34,825 nucleotides of DNA from a virus. The stretch covers positions 1 through 34,825 of the IMG/VR virus record IMGVR_UViG_3300022188_000030; one strand, 5' to 3'. The notes beneath the pieces were generated by a model. It was not told the DNA's origin. It did not search any database and saw nothing but the letters and a program-made list of their open reading frames with translations. Positions 22,601 to 30,648 of this stretch are shown in pieces (the stretch's first letter is position 1; the number at the start of each line of letters is the position of its first letter). The position numbers and the translations under genes are program-made.

Positions 22601-25600
22601 GACGCCATGATAGCTGCAGTTATCAAAGCCGTTGAAAAAGGGCGGGTGTCCATTTCGAAATACGCCCATGACGTTCGGTCGTCCCTGGATAAGATGAGTG
22701 CAGCCTGGAAGGCGTATTACGATAAACAAGATATAGATGGAAAAGTTGCAGTTAAACAAGCATGGGAACGGCTACAAAAACGATATAAAAATTACGTTGA
22801 TGAACTACAAAAAATGGTTGCTGCCAATGAGATTTCAAAACAAGAAATGGCAGAAGCGGCGCTATCATGGTGGAACAAAGAACTTGAGAACTACAAAGCA
22901 AATCAAGAAAAACAAACGGGGACGTTAAATAACGAACTTGAAAAACGAAAAACAGCCTATCAAAAGTTCACAGACAAAATCAAGTCCATTGAAGAAAAAC
23001 TCGCAGAGGATGTAAAACTGCTGCGTCAATCGGAAATGACGGATGAAGAAATCCAGTCAGAAAACATACTGGCAGCAAGACAAGCGTTAGCTGAAGCTAA
23101 AAAGGCGATATCGGAAGCAGAAACCGAAAAGGATTATGAGGAAGCCTTAGAGAGACTTGAAACTGCACGAGAATTATATCGTGGAATCGCTGATGCTGCA
23201 ATATCAGGAAATACACAAGTAAAACAAGCATCAAGGTCAACGACAGAAACCATTACGGCAGAATCAATAAAACAAGCGGACGCGCAAATAAGCAACGCCA
23301 ATAAGGCATACAATGCGATGATGGAAATAATGACTCGCACAACCGCTAATGGAGCAGAAGAAAACAAGCGTAGGTCCGATCTTGAAAATGCAGAAATCGC
23401 TTACATGGAAGAACAGCGAAACGAAGCTGCTCAAAGAGACATGCAGCGTGTCATTGATACCTATGGTGCGAATAGCAAGGAACTCGAAAATTATAAACGA
23501 TACTGGGTGAACGTCCATGGGGAAGCCGAAGCTGCGGTAATACTCGGGTTAGATGAAATAAAAACTAAAACATCTGAGACATTCCAAGATGGAAGTGCAA
23601 AAGCAAAAACAGCTTACGATAGCATGGAAACAGAAGCCGGGAGCGCTTTTGGTGAAATCGGGCGCCAACTCGCAAACCTAAAAGAAAAATTCAATGACCC
23701 GGCGAAATTAAAGACGGATATAGAAGACCCAACGGCTAAACTAAACAAAGTAAAGGAGGATGCATCTAAGACTAAAACAAAAGTTGAAGAGCCGATGAAT
23801 GTTAAAGTCGATTCAACAAGCGCCGACTCAGCCTATGACGGGTTATCTGAAAAAGAAAAAGAATTCAGGTCTAAACTCGATAAACAATACTTAATAGACA
23901 TCGAAAACAGAGAAGCGCTCAGTAAAATTGGGTTTACGAAGGAAGCCATTGATCAAATGAGTGACGCTCTCGTTGCAGCAATTGCACAAGGCAAGATAGG
24001 CATTGATATCAACACCGCCAATGCAAACGCAAAACTTAAAACCATGACGGACGATCTTGAAGCTGCAACCACAGAGATTACGCAACCGAAGATTTTCAAC
24101 ATGGACATACCAGAGGTTGCGTTAAACGACATAACTGAAATTAAAACTACGGCGGAAGCCGCAACCACTGCAATCAATGCAGAAAAAACGGTAACGGTCG
24201 CAACAGCAACCGCTAACACAGCACTCGATACAACCACGGGGAAAGCTGAAACCTTACAAACTACAGCGGAAAAAGAAATTACAGTCAAACTTGATGGGAC
24301 GCAACCGAACGAGGTTTTGGACGAAATCAAGAAAAAACTTGAATATCTCATCAGCAAAGATTGGAAGTCCAAACACGTAATCACCGTCATCGGGTTGGAG
24401 GCACTCAGAGAGGCATACAATCTACATAGAAGATTGGGTGGCATGAATACAACCTCTACACATACCGTGTCAGTAAAAGGGAAAGGGTCTACAACTAAGC
24501 CCATTAGCGAAAAGATCAAAGAAATTAAAGGTTGGATGGACGGCCTGAAAAAGAAGGTTGAGGGTACCAGCACTGAGATGTTGATTTCGTTTATGGGGGA
24601 GGGATCTTCCAAGTTACCGCTATCATCCAAGATAACAAATTTAAAAAAACAACTGGACACATTTAAGCAGGCTATCGAGTTAGCTGGGGGGACTATTGTA
24701 GTTGATTTTGGAGGAAAAGATGGAGATTCGGAAGAAGGTCTAACGTATGCCGTAGCTAAAGCGAAACAACAACTGGAGTCGTTAAAGCAAAGCACAGCCT
24801 CGGTTGGAGCATCGACAACTTCCGTAATTCAGGATGTTGAAAGTGAGATCGCATCATTGACTGTTGCTATAGAAAAAAACAAGGCTCTTGGGCTTGACAC
24901 GTCGGCAGCAGAAAAGAAGCTGAAAGCGCTACAAAAACAACTTGATACATTTAATGAAGCAAAGTCTTTAGGGATTACGACGTATAAGGGGCAGAAACTC
25001 GCCACCGGCGGCCAATTGAAAGGTTACGGAGGCGGCGATACCATCCCAGCCATGCTCGAAAAGGGTGAATTCGTTATCCGGAAAGAAGCTGTTGCGAAGT
25101 ATGGATCGGGGCTGTTTGAGGGTCTGAATGGGATGGTGCAGAAGTTTGCGTCTGGCGGGCGACTTACTTTACCTAAAATAGGCAGTAAGTTTACAGGTGT
25201 GCGCCCTACGGCTGAAACTAAATATTCCAAACTTCATAGCATGTTTGGGGACCCGGATGCCTTGCGGGATTATGTAATCAATAAGCATAGTAATTACCCT
25301 AATGATACGAAGTATTTTCAGTTTACGTTATTCGATCATGTGATTGAAAGAAATGCGGCAAAAATTCAAGAAGCAATAAGTAAGCATATCTTACCCTCAT
25401 TAGGGGAACCTAGCCTCCATGCACGTGGAACACCATCAGGCGTTTTCAAGAGCATGATTAGATTGGATCAAGTACTTGATGCGCTATCAAAATTGTCATC
25501 AGGCGGCCAATTAAAAGGTTACGGAGGCGGCGACACTGTCCCTGCAATGCTTGAAAAAGGCGAGTTCGTCATCAAGAAAGAAGCTGTTAAGAAGTATGGA

Positions 25601-25843
25601 TCGGGGCTGTTTGAGGGTCTGAATGGGATGGTAGCCGGAATGAAATTTGGCGGCGTTGTTCCAAAGATGCAAATGCCAAAATTTGCTCAAGGTGGACCCG
25701 TCGGCGGTTCAAACAATTTATCCGGCCAACTTCACACAATCAATCTCAATATAAACGATACTCCCCACCAGGTGTATGGGGACACGGACGCTGTAAACGG
25801 TCTCGTAAAAACACTTAGAAGGGCGCAACTGGTCACAGCCTAA
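19634..25843 (+). CDS. tail tape measure protein
   Basis: This 2069-residue protein is the ruler that fixes tail length and is ejected with the DNA. Residues 1-300 are basic and coiled-coil. About 330-560 is the conserved phage tail minor-protein core (DYDQGLKNLQAITGATDFEV, STSEAADGMTLLGQAGLNAG, RASTIGTGFRQVLSKM). Hydrophobic segments lie at about 310-325 and 725-741 (PITIALGVVAAAVLAY). Long coiled coils follow at about 1050-1280, then a Thr/Ala-rich stretch (about 1480-1570). The end carries two copies of GGGDT-x-PAMLEKGEFVI, a known motif of tape measure C-termini. No lysozyme or peptidase domain is recognised. It is far longer than lambda gpH (853 residues). Confidence 0.92.
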   Translation: MAKELKLGVLFKGDISPTLTASVKQLNTLLKNLEGTLNNLAKGAGVSKSAMKGLGSEVSESAKKMGNATNETQQFQSALATLGSGKTGMALKVVESHLKKVEKAIQQTALRMNDVSSGSGAKFLKTLNFTKLSSGLLSGKLKVVNGELKTAKMTSKGAAVGIGSLDKNLGKASKSAQALQKQKAKLITEYSRHIRKLSELLPKLDKEVMSVNQVRKAMKAYITKQNESAKAIAKHSKEKDKLLRQYPQLGSVIAKVSKQVRNGNLSWESAGKHLRTLATNQKTATSSLAALGTQAKETGGAMKRLTDAFKTTVAYGAASAAIYAVTSAFKSGVQAIIDYDQGLKNLQAITGATDFEVAAMGETIKQVARDTKFSTSEAADGMTLLGQAGLNAGESMTAMRDTALLATGTLSDMKTSTDLVSTTIRAFGMSATESGRIVDVMANAVNKSKLTIDKLRTAFNYVAATSSQAGLSIEETAATMMTLANNGLRASTIGTGFRQVLSKMVKPSAKLAESLASVGLKLDDINPAMVGWQGTLKSLSTILYDTDTKTVNMSKAFSLFGLRGAQAAAVVVKSFVSGKYQDALNRVYEIGTAEEMAAKQAEGLAVKLKNLIDRAGNVAVAFGEAGAANGIRVFLDAVRGMLGALETFVGTVAGQVIVQLGAIAGSFKLATMAAKGFMAVLGKVAIVKMATSTYATLTTTLGKSGLTGALTTSGYMLGAFLKRLNPITIALGVVAAAVLAYKAALAKSIKDAETLAVKNMQIVDSLEAYKGALVSTGEKAIKLKNETDLSKGANDAYLATLKRLIKAHPELKDKIELTIDAFDKNNKVLDEFASAAHIDKLKALGDLINEYGYAVERSKAWSGFLQLFADSWKMIRDETKNAITAVDGYENVIVKLGDEMKSRFPIMGSFIKLMGWELNKVTETVKISIGWWKRFFVGISEDSKKTIALQQKHKDAVDAAAVAYSAIGEKAKLSYGAIKRELEATGKYTDAMIAAVIKAVEKGRVSISKYAHDVRSSLDKMSAAWKAYYDKQDIDGKVAVKQAWERLQKRYKNYVDELQKMVAANEISKQEMAEAALSWWNKELENYKANQEKQTGTLNNELEKRKTAYQKFTDKIKSIEEKLAEDVKLLRQSEMTDEEIQSENILAARQALAEAKKAISEAETEKDYEEALERLETARELYRGIADAAISGNTQVKQASRSTTETITAESIKQADAQISNANKAYNAMMEIMTRTTANGAEENKRRSDLENAEIAYMEEQRNEAAQRDMQRVIDTYGANSKELENYKRYWVNVHGEAEAAVILGLDEIKTKTSETFQDGSAKAKTAYDSMETEAGSAFGEIGRQLANLKEKFNDPAKLKTDIEDPTAKLNKVKEDASKTKTKVEEPMNVKVDSTSADSAYDGLSEKEKEFRSKLDKQYLIDIENREALSKIGFTKEAIDQMSDALVAAIAQGKIGIDINTANANAKLKTMTDDLEAATTEITQPKIFNMDIPEVALNDITEIKTTAEAATTAINAEKTVTVATATANTALDTTTGKAETLQTTAEKEITVKLDGTQPNEVLDEIKKKLEYLISKDWKSKHVITVIGLEALREAYNLHRRLGGMNTTSTHTVSVKGKGSTTKPISEKIKEIKGWMDGLKKKVEGTSTEMLISFMGEGSSKLPLSSKITNLKKQLDTFKQAIELAGGTIVVDFGGKDGDSEEGLTYAVAKAKQQLESLKQSTASVGASTTSVIQDVESEIASLTVAIEKNKALGLDTSAAEKKLKALQKQLDTFNEAKSLGITTYKGQKLATGGQLKGYGGGDTIPAMLEKGEFVIRKEAVAKYGSGLFEGLNGMVQKFASGGRLTLPKIGSKFTGVRPTAETKYSKLHSMFGDPDALRDYVINKHSNYPNDTKYFQFTLFDHVIERNAAKIQEAISKHILPSLGEPSLHARGTPSGVFKSMIRLDQVLDALSKLSSGGQLKGYGGGDTVPAMLEKGEFVIKKEAVKKYGSGLFEGLNGMVAGMKFGGVVPKMQMPKFAQGGPVGGSNNLSGQLHTINLNINDTPHQVYGDTDAVNGLVKTLRRAQLVTA
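25007..25138 (+). repeat. tape-measure C-terminal repeat, unit 1
   Basis: This 132-bp unit (residues from about 1792) is repeated at 25502-25633, exactly 495 bp (165 codons) downstream. The last 43 bases (from GAAGTATGGATC at 25096) are identical in both; the front half differs mainly at third codon positions. Both encode GGQLKGYGGGDT-x-PAMLEKGEF. Confidence 0.9.
25502..25633 (+). repeat. tape-measure C-terminal repeat, unit 2
   Basis: Second copy of 25007-25138. Between the units lies about 120 residues of unrelated sequence (FTGVRPTAETKYSKLHSMFG through MIRLDQVLDALSKL). The identical 3' part next to a diverged 5' part suggests recent local gene conversion. Confidence 0.9.
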
Positions 25844-25855
25844 AAGGAGGCGGTC

Positions 25856-26821
25856 ATGTCAATCGCAGCAAGTGACATCAAATTTTACAAGGCGGTCAAC
25901 AATAATGACACGGCGGCTAACGGCGGCAGGATAGGCACCACGGAAATTGTTGACAACAGCCTTAACAACGGGTTCCCGAATGTTAGTTCAACAAAACGAG
26001 TGGAAGGACTTACCCGATACCGAAAAGAGTTTATACGGAATGAAAACACCGGGGACCTTGCCATGTATTCTGGGGAGGTCTGGATCGGCGTAAGATCTAC
26101 GTCAGACGATTACTACCAGCTAAAAGCCGGAACCGACATGGACGCCCAATCCGATGCGGAGGGGTATTCCGATTGGTGTGGGACGGGATTGTTGGCGAAC
26201 GCATACGGCAGCGGGGAATCATCCATTGAAGTCGAGTTCGATACGGCTTCCGGCATTTGGGATACTGCGCCCATCCATATAGATGACGGGGTCAACGAAT
26301 TGGATACTTCGGTTGTCGGAACGCCCTCGTGGGTTGGGAACACCGCAACAATCACGATATCCGGGGAATTGGGCCATAATTTCAGCGCCATCACAACGGT
26401 TGTCAGCACCATCGTCGATTTGGGAACCATCAAAACGGCGACTGATTCATGGGTGGAAACGAGTTCCGCTGGAACGTATGACGAAGGCACGTACCCGGTT
26501 ACGCGGTACAACGTGGGGACAGTTACGGATTTATGGACCTTGACGTTCAGCGACGCGACGAACTTTTCGGTTACGGGGACAAATACTGGATCGGTAGGGT
26601 CAGGGGATATCAACACTGACTTTCAACCGGCCAACGGGTCTTCCTATTATTTCAAGATTGACAAGGACGGATGGGGCGGGTCCTGGGCAAATGGGAATAC
26701 CGTGACGTTTACAACCACCCATGCAGGAAAAGGGCTTTGGGTAAAAGAGGTTGTTCCTGCAGGCATAGCGTCTTATTCAAATAACACGGTCACGCTTGAT
26801 TGGCGCGGAGAATCGGCTTAA
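25856..26821 (+). CDS. tail tip structural protein, beta-rich
   Basis: A 321-residue protein after AAAAGGAGG. DIKFYKAVNNNDTAANGGRI and GLTRYRKEFIRNENTG are the opening features of a structural protein family that follows the tape measure in many siphophages and Mu-like elements. The rest is Thr/Ser/Gly-rich with repeated strand patterns (NTATITISGELGHNFSA, DLWTLTFSDATNFSVTG, NGNTVTFTTTHAGKGLWVKEV), consistent with two Ig-like sandwiches. No enzymatic motif. It probably forms part of the baseplate or tail tip ring. Confidence 0.6.
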   Translation: MSIAASDIKFYKAVNNNDTAANGGRIGTTEIVDNSLNNGFPNVSSTKRVEGLTRYRKEFIRNENTGDLAMYSGEVWIGVRSTSDDYYQLKAGTDMDAQSDAEGYSDWCGTGLLANAYGSGESSIEVEFDTASGIWDTAPIHIDDGVNELDTSVVGTPSWVGNTATITISGELGHNFSAITTVVSTIVDLGTIKTATDSWVETSSAGTYDEGTYPVTRYNVGTVTDLWTLTFSDATNFSVTGTNTGSVGSGDINTDFQPANGSSYYFKIDKDGWGGSWANGNTVTFTTTHAGKGLWVKEVVPAGIASYSNNTVTLDWRGESA

Positions 26822-26833
26822 AGGAGGGATGTT

Positions 26834-27265
26834 ATGGCGGTCGTACTAAGTAACCATTTCAAATATCAAGCAATGAAGGGTGAGATCGATTGCGACACTG
26901 ACGTGTTCAAGACAATGCTGATGAAAGACACATTCACATTCGACGAGGACGCACATGCGGTCTACACGGATGTAAGTGGCGAAGAAATCGGAACCGGATA
27001 TGGATATACCGCCCGGGGGATCACGTTATTGTCCGGGGAACTGACTGAGGATGATGTGAATAATAGGGGCTCAATGATATGGGGGAACAAGCCAACGTGG
27101 ATAGCAGACGGGGGTAGCATTGGCCCAGTGGGATCAGCAGTCGTTTTTGATGAGACATCAGCCGATGACACGATTGTCGGGTGCATTGACTCTGGGGTAG
27201 ACGTTACCGCAACGGATGGGACATCAATCCAGGTTTCCGGTGAAATTGCGGTTTATTTGTCGTAA
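26834..27265 (+). CDS. tail-associated structural protein
   Basis: A 143-residue protein starting after AAGGAGGG. VLSNHFKYQAMKGEIDCDTDVFKTMLMKDTF matches a recurrent small phage structural protein (N-H/Y-x-K-Y-Q then D-x-FK-x-x-L-M). The C-terminal half is strand-rich (GSAVVFDETSADDTIVGCID, SIQVSGEIAVYLS). It is tightly packed between the previous tail tip gene and the LamG-like protein. Role beyond a structural tail component is unknown. Confidence 0.6.
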   Translation: MAVVLSNHFKYQAMKGEIDCDTDVFKTMLMKDTFTFDEDAHAVYTDVSGEEIGTGYGYTARGITLLSGELTEDDVNNRGSMIWGNKPTWIADGGSIGPVGSAVVFDETSADDTIVGCIDSGVDVTATDGTSIQVSGEIAVYLS

Positions 27266-27274
27266 AGGGACATT

Positions 27275-28780
27275 ATGGGTACGCTTTCAGGTTGGGGTAA
27301 AAGACTAACCTTCACCTTAGATAAAGACCAGATTGACGCGGCTCTTTCCGGGTTTCCCGTTCTGGTTTATCTGTCAGCGGCTTCCGGGATTGGCGATGTT
27401 GACGTTTCATGCTTTTTTGACGAGCTGGGGTCTAACGCCAATCGGAAGAAAGTGGCCTTTACATCCTCTGATGGCACAACAGAGTTGTATGCTGAAATTG
27501 AACGGTTTGATTACGCCTCTGAAAAAGCCTGGTATCACGTTAAAGTTCCATCTGTTTCCGCTACCGTTGATGAAATCATTTACATTTATTATGATTCTGA
27601 TCATGCTGACAATACATCATATATAGGAGATACAACCGATGCAGTAGCGCATAACACTTGGGATTCTAATTTTAAACTCGTAATGCACATGGCGCAAGAT
27701 CCTAATGGAGATGTTGCAGATGCCATAAAGGATTCAACGAGTAACGCTAATGACGGGACGCCCGGTGGCTCGATGACCACTGCTGATTTTGTGGATGGCA
27801 AGATTGGCAAAGGTATCGAGTTTGACGGGGTGGATGATAAAACTACAGTTCCCGCTAGTTCGGAATTGAATCCAGAGGAGGGTGATTTCACTGTAGAGGT
27901 TGTTTGTAAAATATCAGATGTTACGCAGTACAGAACGCTTGTAACAAATCGGGAAGATAACGCCGATGGAGAGGGTTTTATATTTGCCACGACCGTTACA
28001 GACGGTCAACCGTACATGCGGTTAGAAGACCATGGTGGAACCACATTTTATGCAATTGCCGGTGTTGATATCTCTGATGGAATTTATAGGCACTTGGCAG
28101 CGGTTAGAGATGTTGGGGAAGGTAAAGTTTCTTTATTTATCAATGGAGCTGTTAGCGGCACACCCGCTGAAGATACTACAACCCAAACAGTTAATAGTGC
28201 TGACGACTTGGTTATCGGGCAGAACGTACCGAGTGCTGCGTCCGCGTATGTTTGGCCTGACGTTATAGACGAAATTAGAATTTCAAAAACTGTCCGCGCG
28301 CCCGCATGGATAAAAGCCACACACCACAGTCTTTGGGATACGCTGGGTACGTTCGGGGCTGAAGAAAACATTGGTGGCGAAACAATAGTCGCCACCCCGT
28401 TCACAGGCATCTTCTCGTTAACCGGTGCCGTAAAAGGTGGGCAAAAAGTAACAGCCACCCCCTTCACGGGCACCTTCTCGTTAACCGGTGCCGTAAGGCA
28501 CATCCCAAGGGCGCAAATATTAGGCGCAATCAGTTTAATTAACAGCCTTAAAGTGGGCTCGACCCTGTCCCTGGTAAACAGCCTGAACGCCGTGTTCAGC
28601 GGGGATATAACCTTGGTCCATGATATCCTGTCAAAGATCGAAGGTAGCCAGACGCTCAGGAACGATATAGAAAACCTTGCCAAGTTCAATGATACACTGA
28701 GTTTAATCAACCACATCCTGGACGCTGATTCAGGGATCACGCAAGGGGATTATTACTTCTTGAAAAACCACGGGATATAG
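27275..28780 (+). CDS. tail protein with DUF2341 and LamG-like lectin domains
   Basis: A 501-residue probable host-binding or tail-tip protein. Residues about 15-115 match DUF2341: FPVLVYLS, DVSCFFDELG and IIYIYYDSDHADN. Residues about 140-365 are a LamG/concanavalin A-like jelly roll: GKIGKGIEFDGVDDKTTVPA, DFTVEVVCKIS, YRHLAAVRD, KVSLFINGAV and DEIRISKTVRAPAWIKA, its closing motif. Two copies of ATPFTG-x-FSLTGAV follow at about 373 and 394. The last 80 residues hold five near-15-residue repeats (TLSLVNSL, ITLVHDIL, TLSLINHIL). LamG domains usually bind glycans, so binding of host surface sugars is inferred. Confidence 0.75.
   Translation: MGTLSGWGKRLTFTLDKDQIDAALSGFPVLVYLSAASGIGDVDVSCFFDELGSNANRKKVAFTSSDGTTELYAEIERFDYASEKAWYHVKVPSVSATVDEIIYIYYDSDHADNTSYIGDTTDAVAHNTWDSNFKLVMHMAQDPNGDVADAIKDSTSNANDGTPGGSMTTADFVDGKIGKGIEFDGVDDKTTVPASSELNPEEGDFTVEVVCKISDVTQYRTLVTNREDNADGEGFIFATTVTDGQPYMRLEDHGGTTFYAIAGVDISDGIYRHLAAVRDVGEGKVSLFINGAVSGTPAEDTTTQTVNSADDLVIGQNVPSAASAYVWPDVIDEIRISKTVRAPAWIKATHHSLWDTLGTFGAEENIGGETIVATPFTGIFSLTGAVKGGQKVTATPFTGTFSLTGAVRHIPRAQILGAISLINSLKVGSTLSLVNSLNAVFSGDITLVHDILSKIEGSQTLRNDIENLAKFNDTLSLINHILDADSGITQGDYYFLKNHGI
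28391..28496 (+). repeat. 63-bp tandem repeat in the LamG-like gene
   Basis: GCCACCCCGTTCACAGGCAT (28391 on) is repeated 63 bp downstream as GCCACCCCCTTCACGGGCAC (28454 on). TTCTCGTTAACCGGTGCCGT is identical in both. It encodes ATPFTG-x-FSLTGAV twice. Few base differences indicate recent duplication or strong constraint. Confidence 0.85.
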
Positions 28781-28782
28781 AT

Positions 28783-30648
28783 ATGCCGACACCAATAAAC
28801 ATCATCATAGACAACAGAAGCGTAATTGACGACGTTATACAATGCGATATTGATCAGGCTGAAGGCCAGTATTGCAGTTCGGTTTCCCTGTCGCTGAAAA
28901 GTAAATCGTTCTGGGCGCTATGCGATCCCACCACGAACTTTGGGGCACTGCGAATAAAGGTGGTTATCGGCGTCACGACCTATCAGTTCTTGGTGGAAGA
29001 GCGAGACACGACCCCGAGTAGGGCAGGTGTAGCGTTTACCGTATGGGGTAGGTCAAAGCAGGCATTACTATCTAAGCCCTATTCCAAAACCATAAATGAC
29101 ACGGACGATACTTCCCACCCATGGCAGACCGGGAACACAACGGCTTCAGCTATTGTGGCTTATGTGGTGAGTAATTACTGCCCATATTCCGTGACGGTGA
29201 ATTGGAACGCGGGTGATTTCGCGGTTTATGCGGATTCGTTCAGCGTGTCCGGCCAATCGCCGGTGGATGTTATCTCTTCTCTGGCCGGGGTGATCGGGGC
29301 AGAGCTGGTGGCGGCAGCGGATGGGTCACTATCAGCTGAAGCGTATTCCGTCGATGAAGGGGCGTCGGTCCAGAGCTATAATGACCTGGACGATATTGTT
29401 CAGCTAAGCGAAAGTATTGACTACCCGTCCGGGTATAACGCTGTTACGGTTTATGGGTATGGGTCTAGCGGAACAAACGCGACCATTGCAGCCGAACGGT
29501 ATCTCACTGCGGCTGAAAAAGCTGATGGAGATTTTGATAGTAATATTTATCCTGGTAGAGACCATACAGTCCGTGTGTATTATTATCATAGCCAGGGGGA
29601 TATCCCAACCTTTTCATTTCCAGAAGGAAGCTGCCAGGGAGTGGGAAGCGGGACAGAATCTATTACTGAAGACGTAACGCTGATTTTCGGAAAAGGGAAT
29701 ACGTCAAAAACGAACACGAATGGGGAAACCGCTGTTACCGGGGATACGTCAATCCCGATTACAACTGTCAGTGTGACGTACAGCGTGAACTATCAGGATT
29801 ATTCCATTCGAGGGGGAGCCGTAGAAACATACAATGTGCTGTTTTATTTTGCGGATAAGTCCGCTTATGCGATTTATTCTTTTTCTGTTGTTGCCGCACC
29901 GGGTGGCGGAGGAGGCGGGGGAGGCGAAGAGCCTGCATATTGTGCCAGCGTGATGCTTGAAGAGGTTGGCCAAAGTGGGAGAACTTTTCACTTCAGAGCT
30001 TATGCAGGGGGCGCATCGCTTGGACGATTTGGGTCAAGTGATGGAACGATGCCTGATCTTGATGGTAGTGAAGATGCCGAGGAACTCACAGAATCAATTA
30101 CATTGTCAAATGGGTCAGGCAGTATATCGAAGCCATTTGCAAATCTTGTAGAATTAGTGTCTTCTGGAAGCGGTGCAGGGGGTCTTCGCTTTACGAGTGG
30201 AAGCAAAGCTGTCACTAATGCCCAATGGGAAGATATTCCGAGGGCACAAATTACAATTACGTATACCACGATATTCACTCCGTTCCGAATAACAGTCGGC
30301 AGTGCTTACAAAGAACCAACTTTTTCGGTTTGGCTGACCGCAGGCGGTTGTGACTCTGCTACGGTTTTGGATTTTTCACTCGATTTTAATAGCGGTGGCG
30401 GTGGTGGGACGTTGCCAACGAAAAGAGACATAACAATCAACATCACAGACTATGTGTCCGACGTTGACTTGGACGAAGCATCTGTTTCAATAGACGGAAG
30501 TTATAAAGGCACAACAGACGCGAGCGGTTTATTGAATGTTAGTAACGTAGCTGTCGGGGATCATACAATTAAAATAACGAAGTCCGGCTATCAGGACAGC
30601 GACCAGGACGATTTAGCCAATGATACTTTTACGGTGAGCGCATCATGA
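28783..30648 (+). CDS. tail hub-like N-terminal protein with added beta and PEGA-like modules
   Basis: A 621-residue protein. Residues 1-240 resemble the N-terminal half of siphophage tail hub or distal tail proteins: VSLSLKSKSFWALC, KVVIGVTTYQFLVEER, SPVDVISSLAGVIGAELVAAADGSL and DLDDIVQLSESIDYPSGYNAVTVYG. Two related Ser/Thr/Gly-rich beta modules follow (about 270-370 and 385-535), joined by poly-Gly linkers (GGGGGGGG and SGGGGG). Residues 545-621 form a PEGA/carboxypeptidase-regulatory-like domain (ASVSIDGSYKGTTDASGLL, VAVGDHTIKITKSGY). The usual hub C-terminal half is missing here but appears as the gene at 31897. The added modules look like surface-exposed adhesion parts. Confidence 0.65.
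   Translation: MPTPINIIIDNRSVIDDVIQCDIDQAEGQYCSSVSLSLKSKSFWALCDPTTNFGALRIKVVIGVTTYQFLVEERDTTPSRAGVAFTVWGRSKQALLSKPYSKTINDTDDTSHPWQTGNTTASAIVAYVVSNYCPYSVTVNWNAGDFAVYADSFSVSGQSPVDVISSLAGVIGAELVAAADGSLSAEAYSVDEGASVQSYNDLDDIVQLSESIDYPSGYNAVTVYGYGSSGTNATIAAERYLTAAEKADGDFDSNIYPGRDHTVRVYYYHSQGDIPTFSFPEGSCQGVGSGTESITEDVTLIFGKGNTSKTNTNGETAVTGDTSIPITTVSVTYSVNYQDYSIRGGAVETYNVLFYFADKSAYAIYSFSVVAAPGGGGGGGGEEPAYCASVMLEEVGQSGRTFHFRAYAGGASLGRFGSSDGTMPDLDGSEDAEELTESITLSNGSGSISKPFANLVELVSSGSGAGGLRFTSGSKAVTNAQWEDIPRAQITITYTTIFTPFRITVGSAYKEPTFSVWLTAGGCDSATVLDFSLDFNSGGGGGTLPTKRDITINITDYVSDVDLDEASVSIDGSYKGTTDASGLLNVSNVAVGDHTIKITKSGYQDSDQDDLANDTFTVSAS

Noticed and set aside
23953-24795. 280-codon frame on the - strand
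   Set aside because: Val/Ser/Phe-rich reverse image of the Thr/Ala/Lys-rich tape measure; no SD and no neighbours on that strand.
28084-28740. 218-codon frame on the - strand
   Set aside because: Reverse of the repetitive LamG gene end; repeats keep several frames open by chance.
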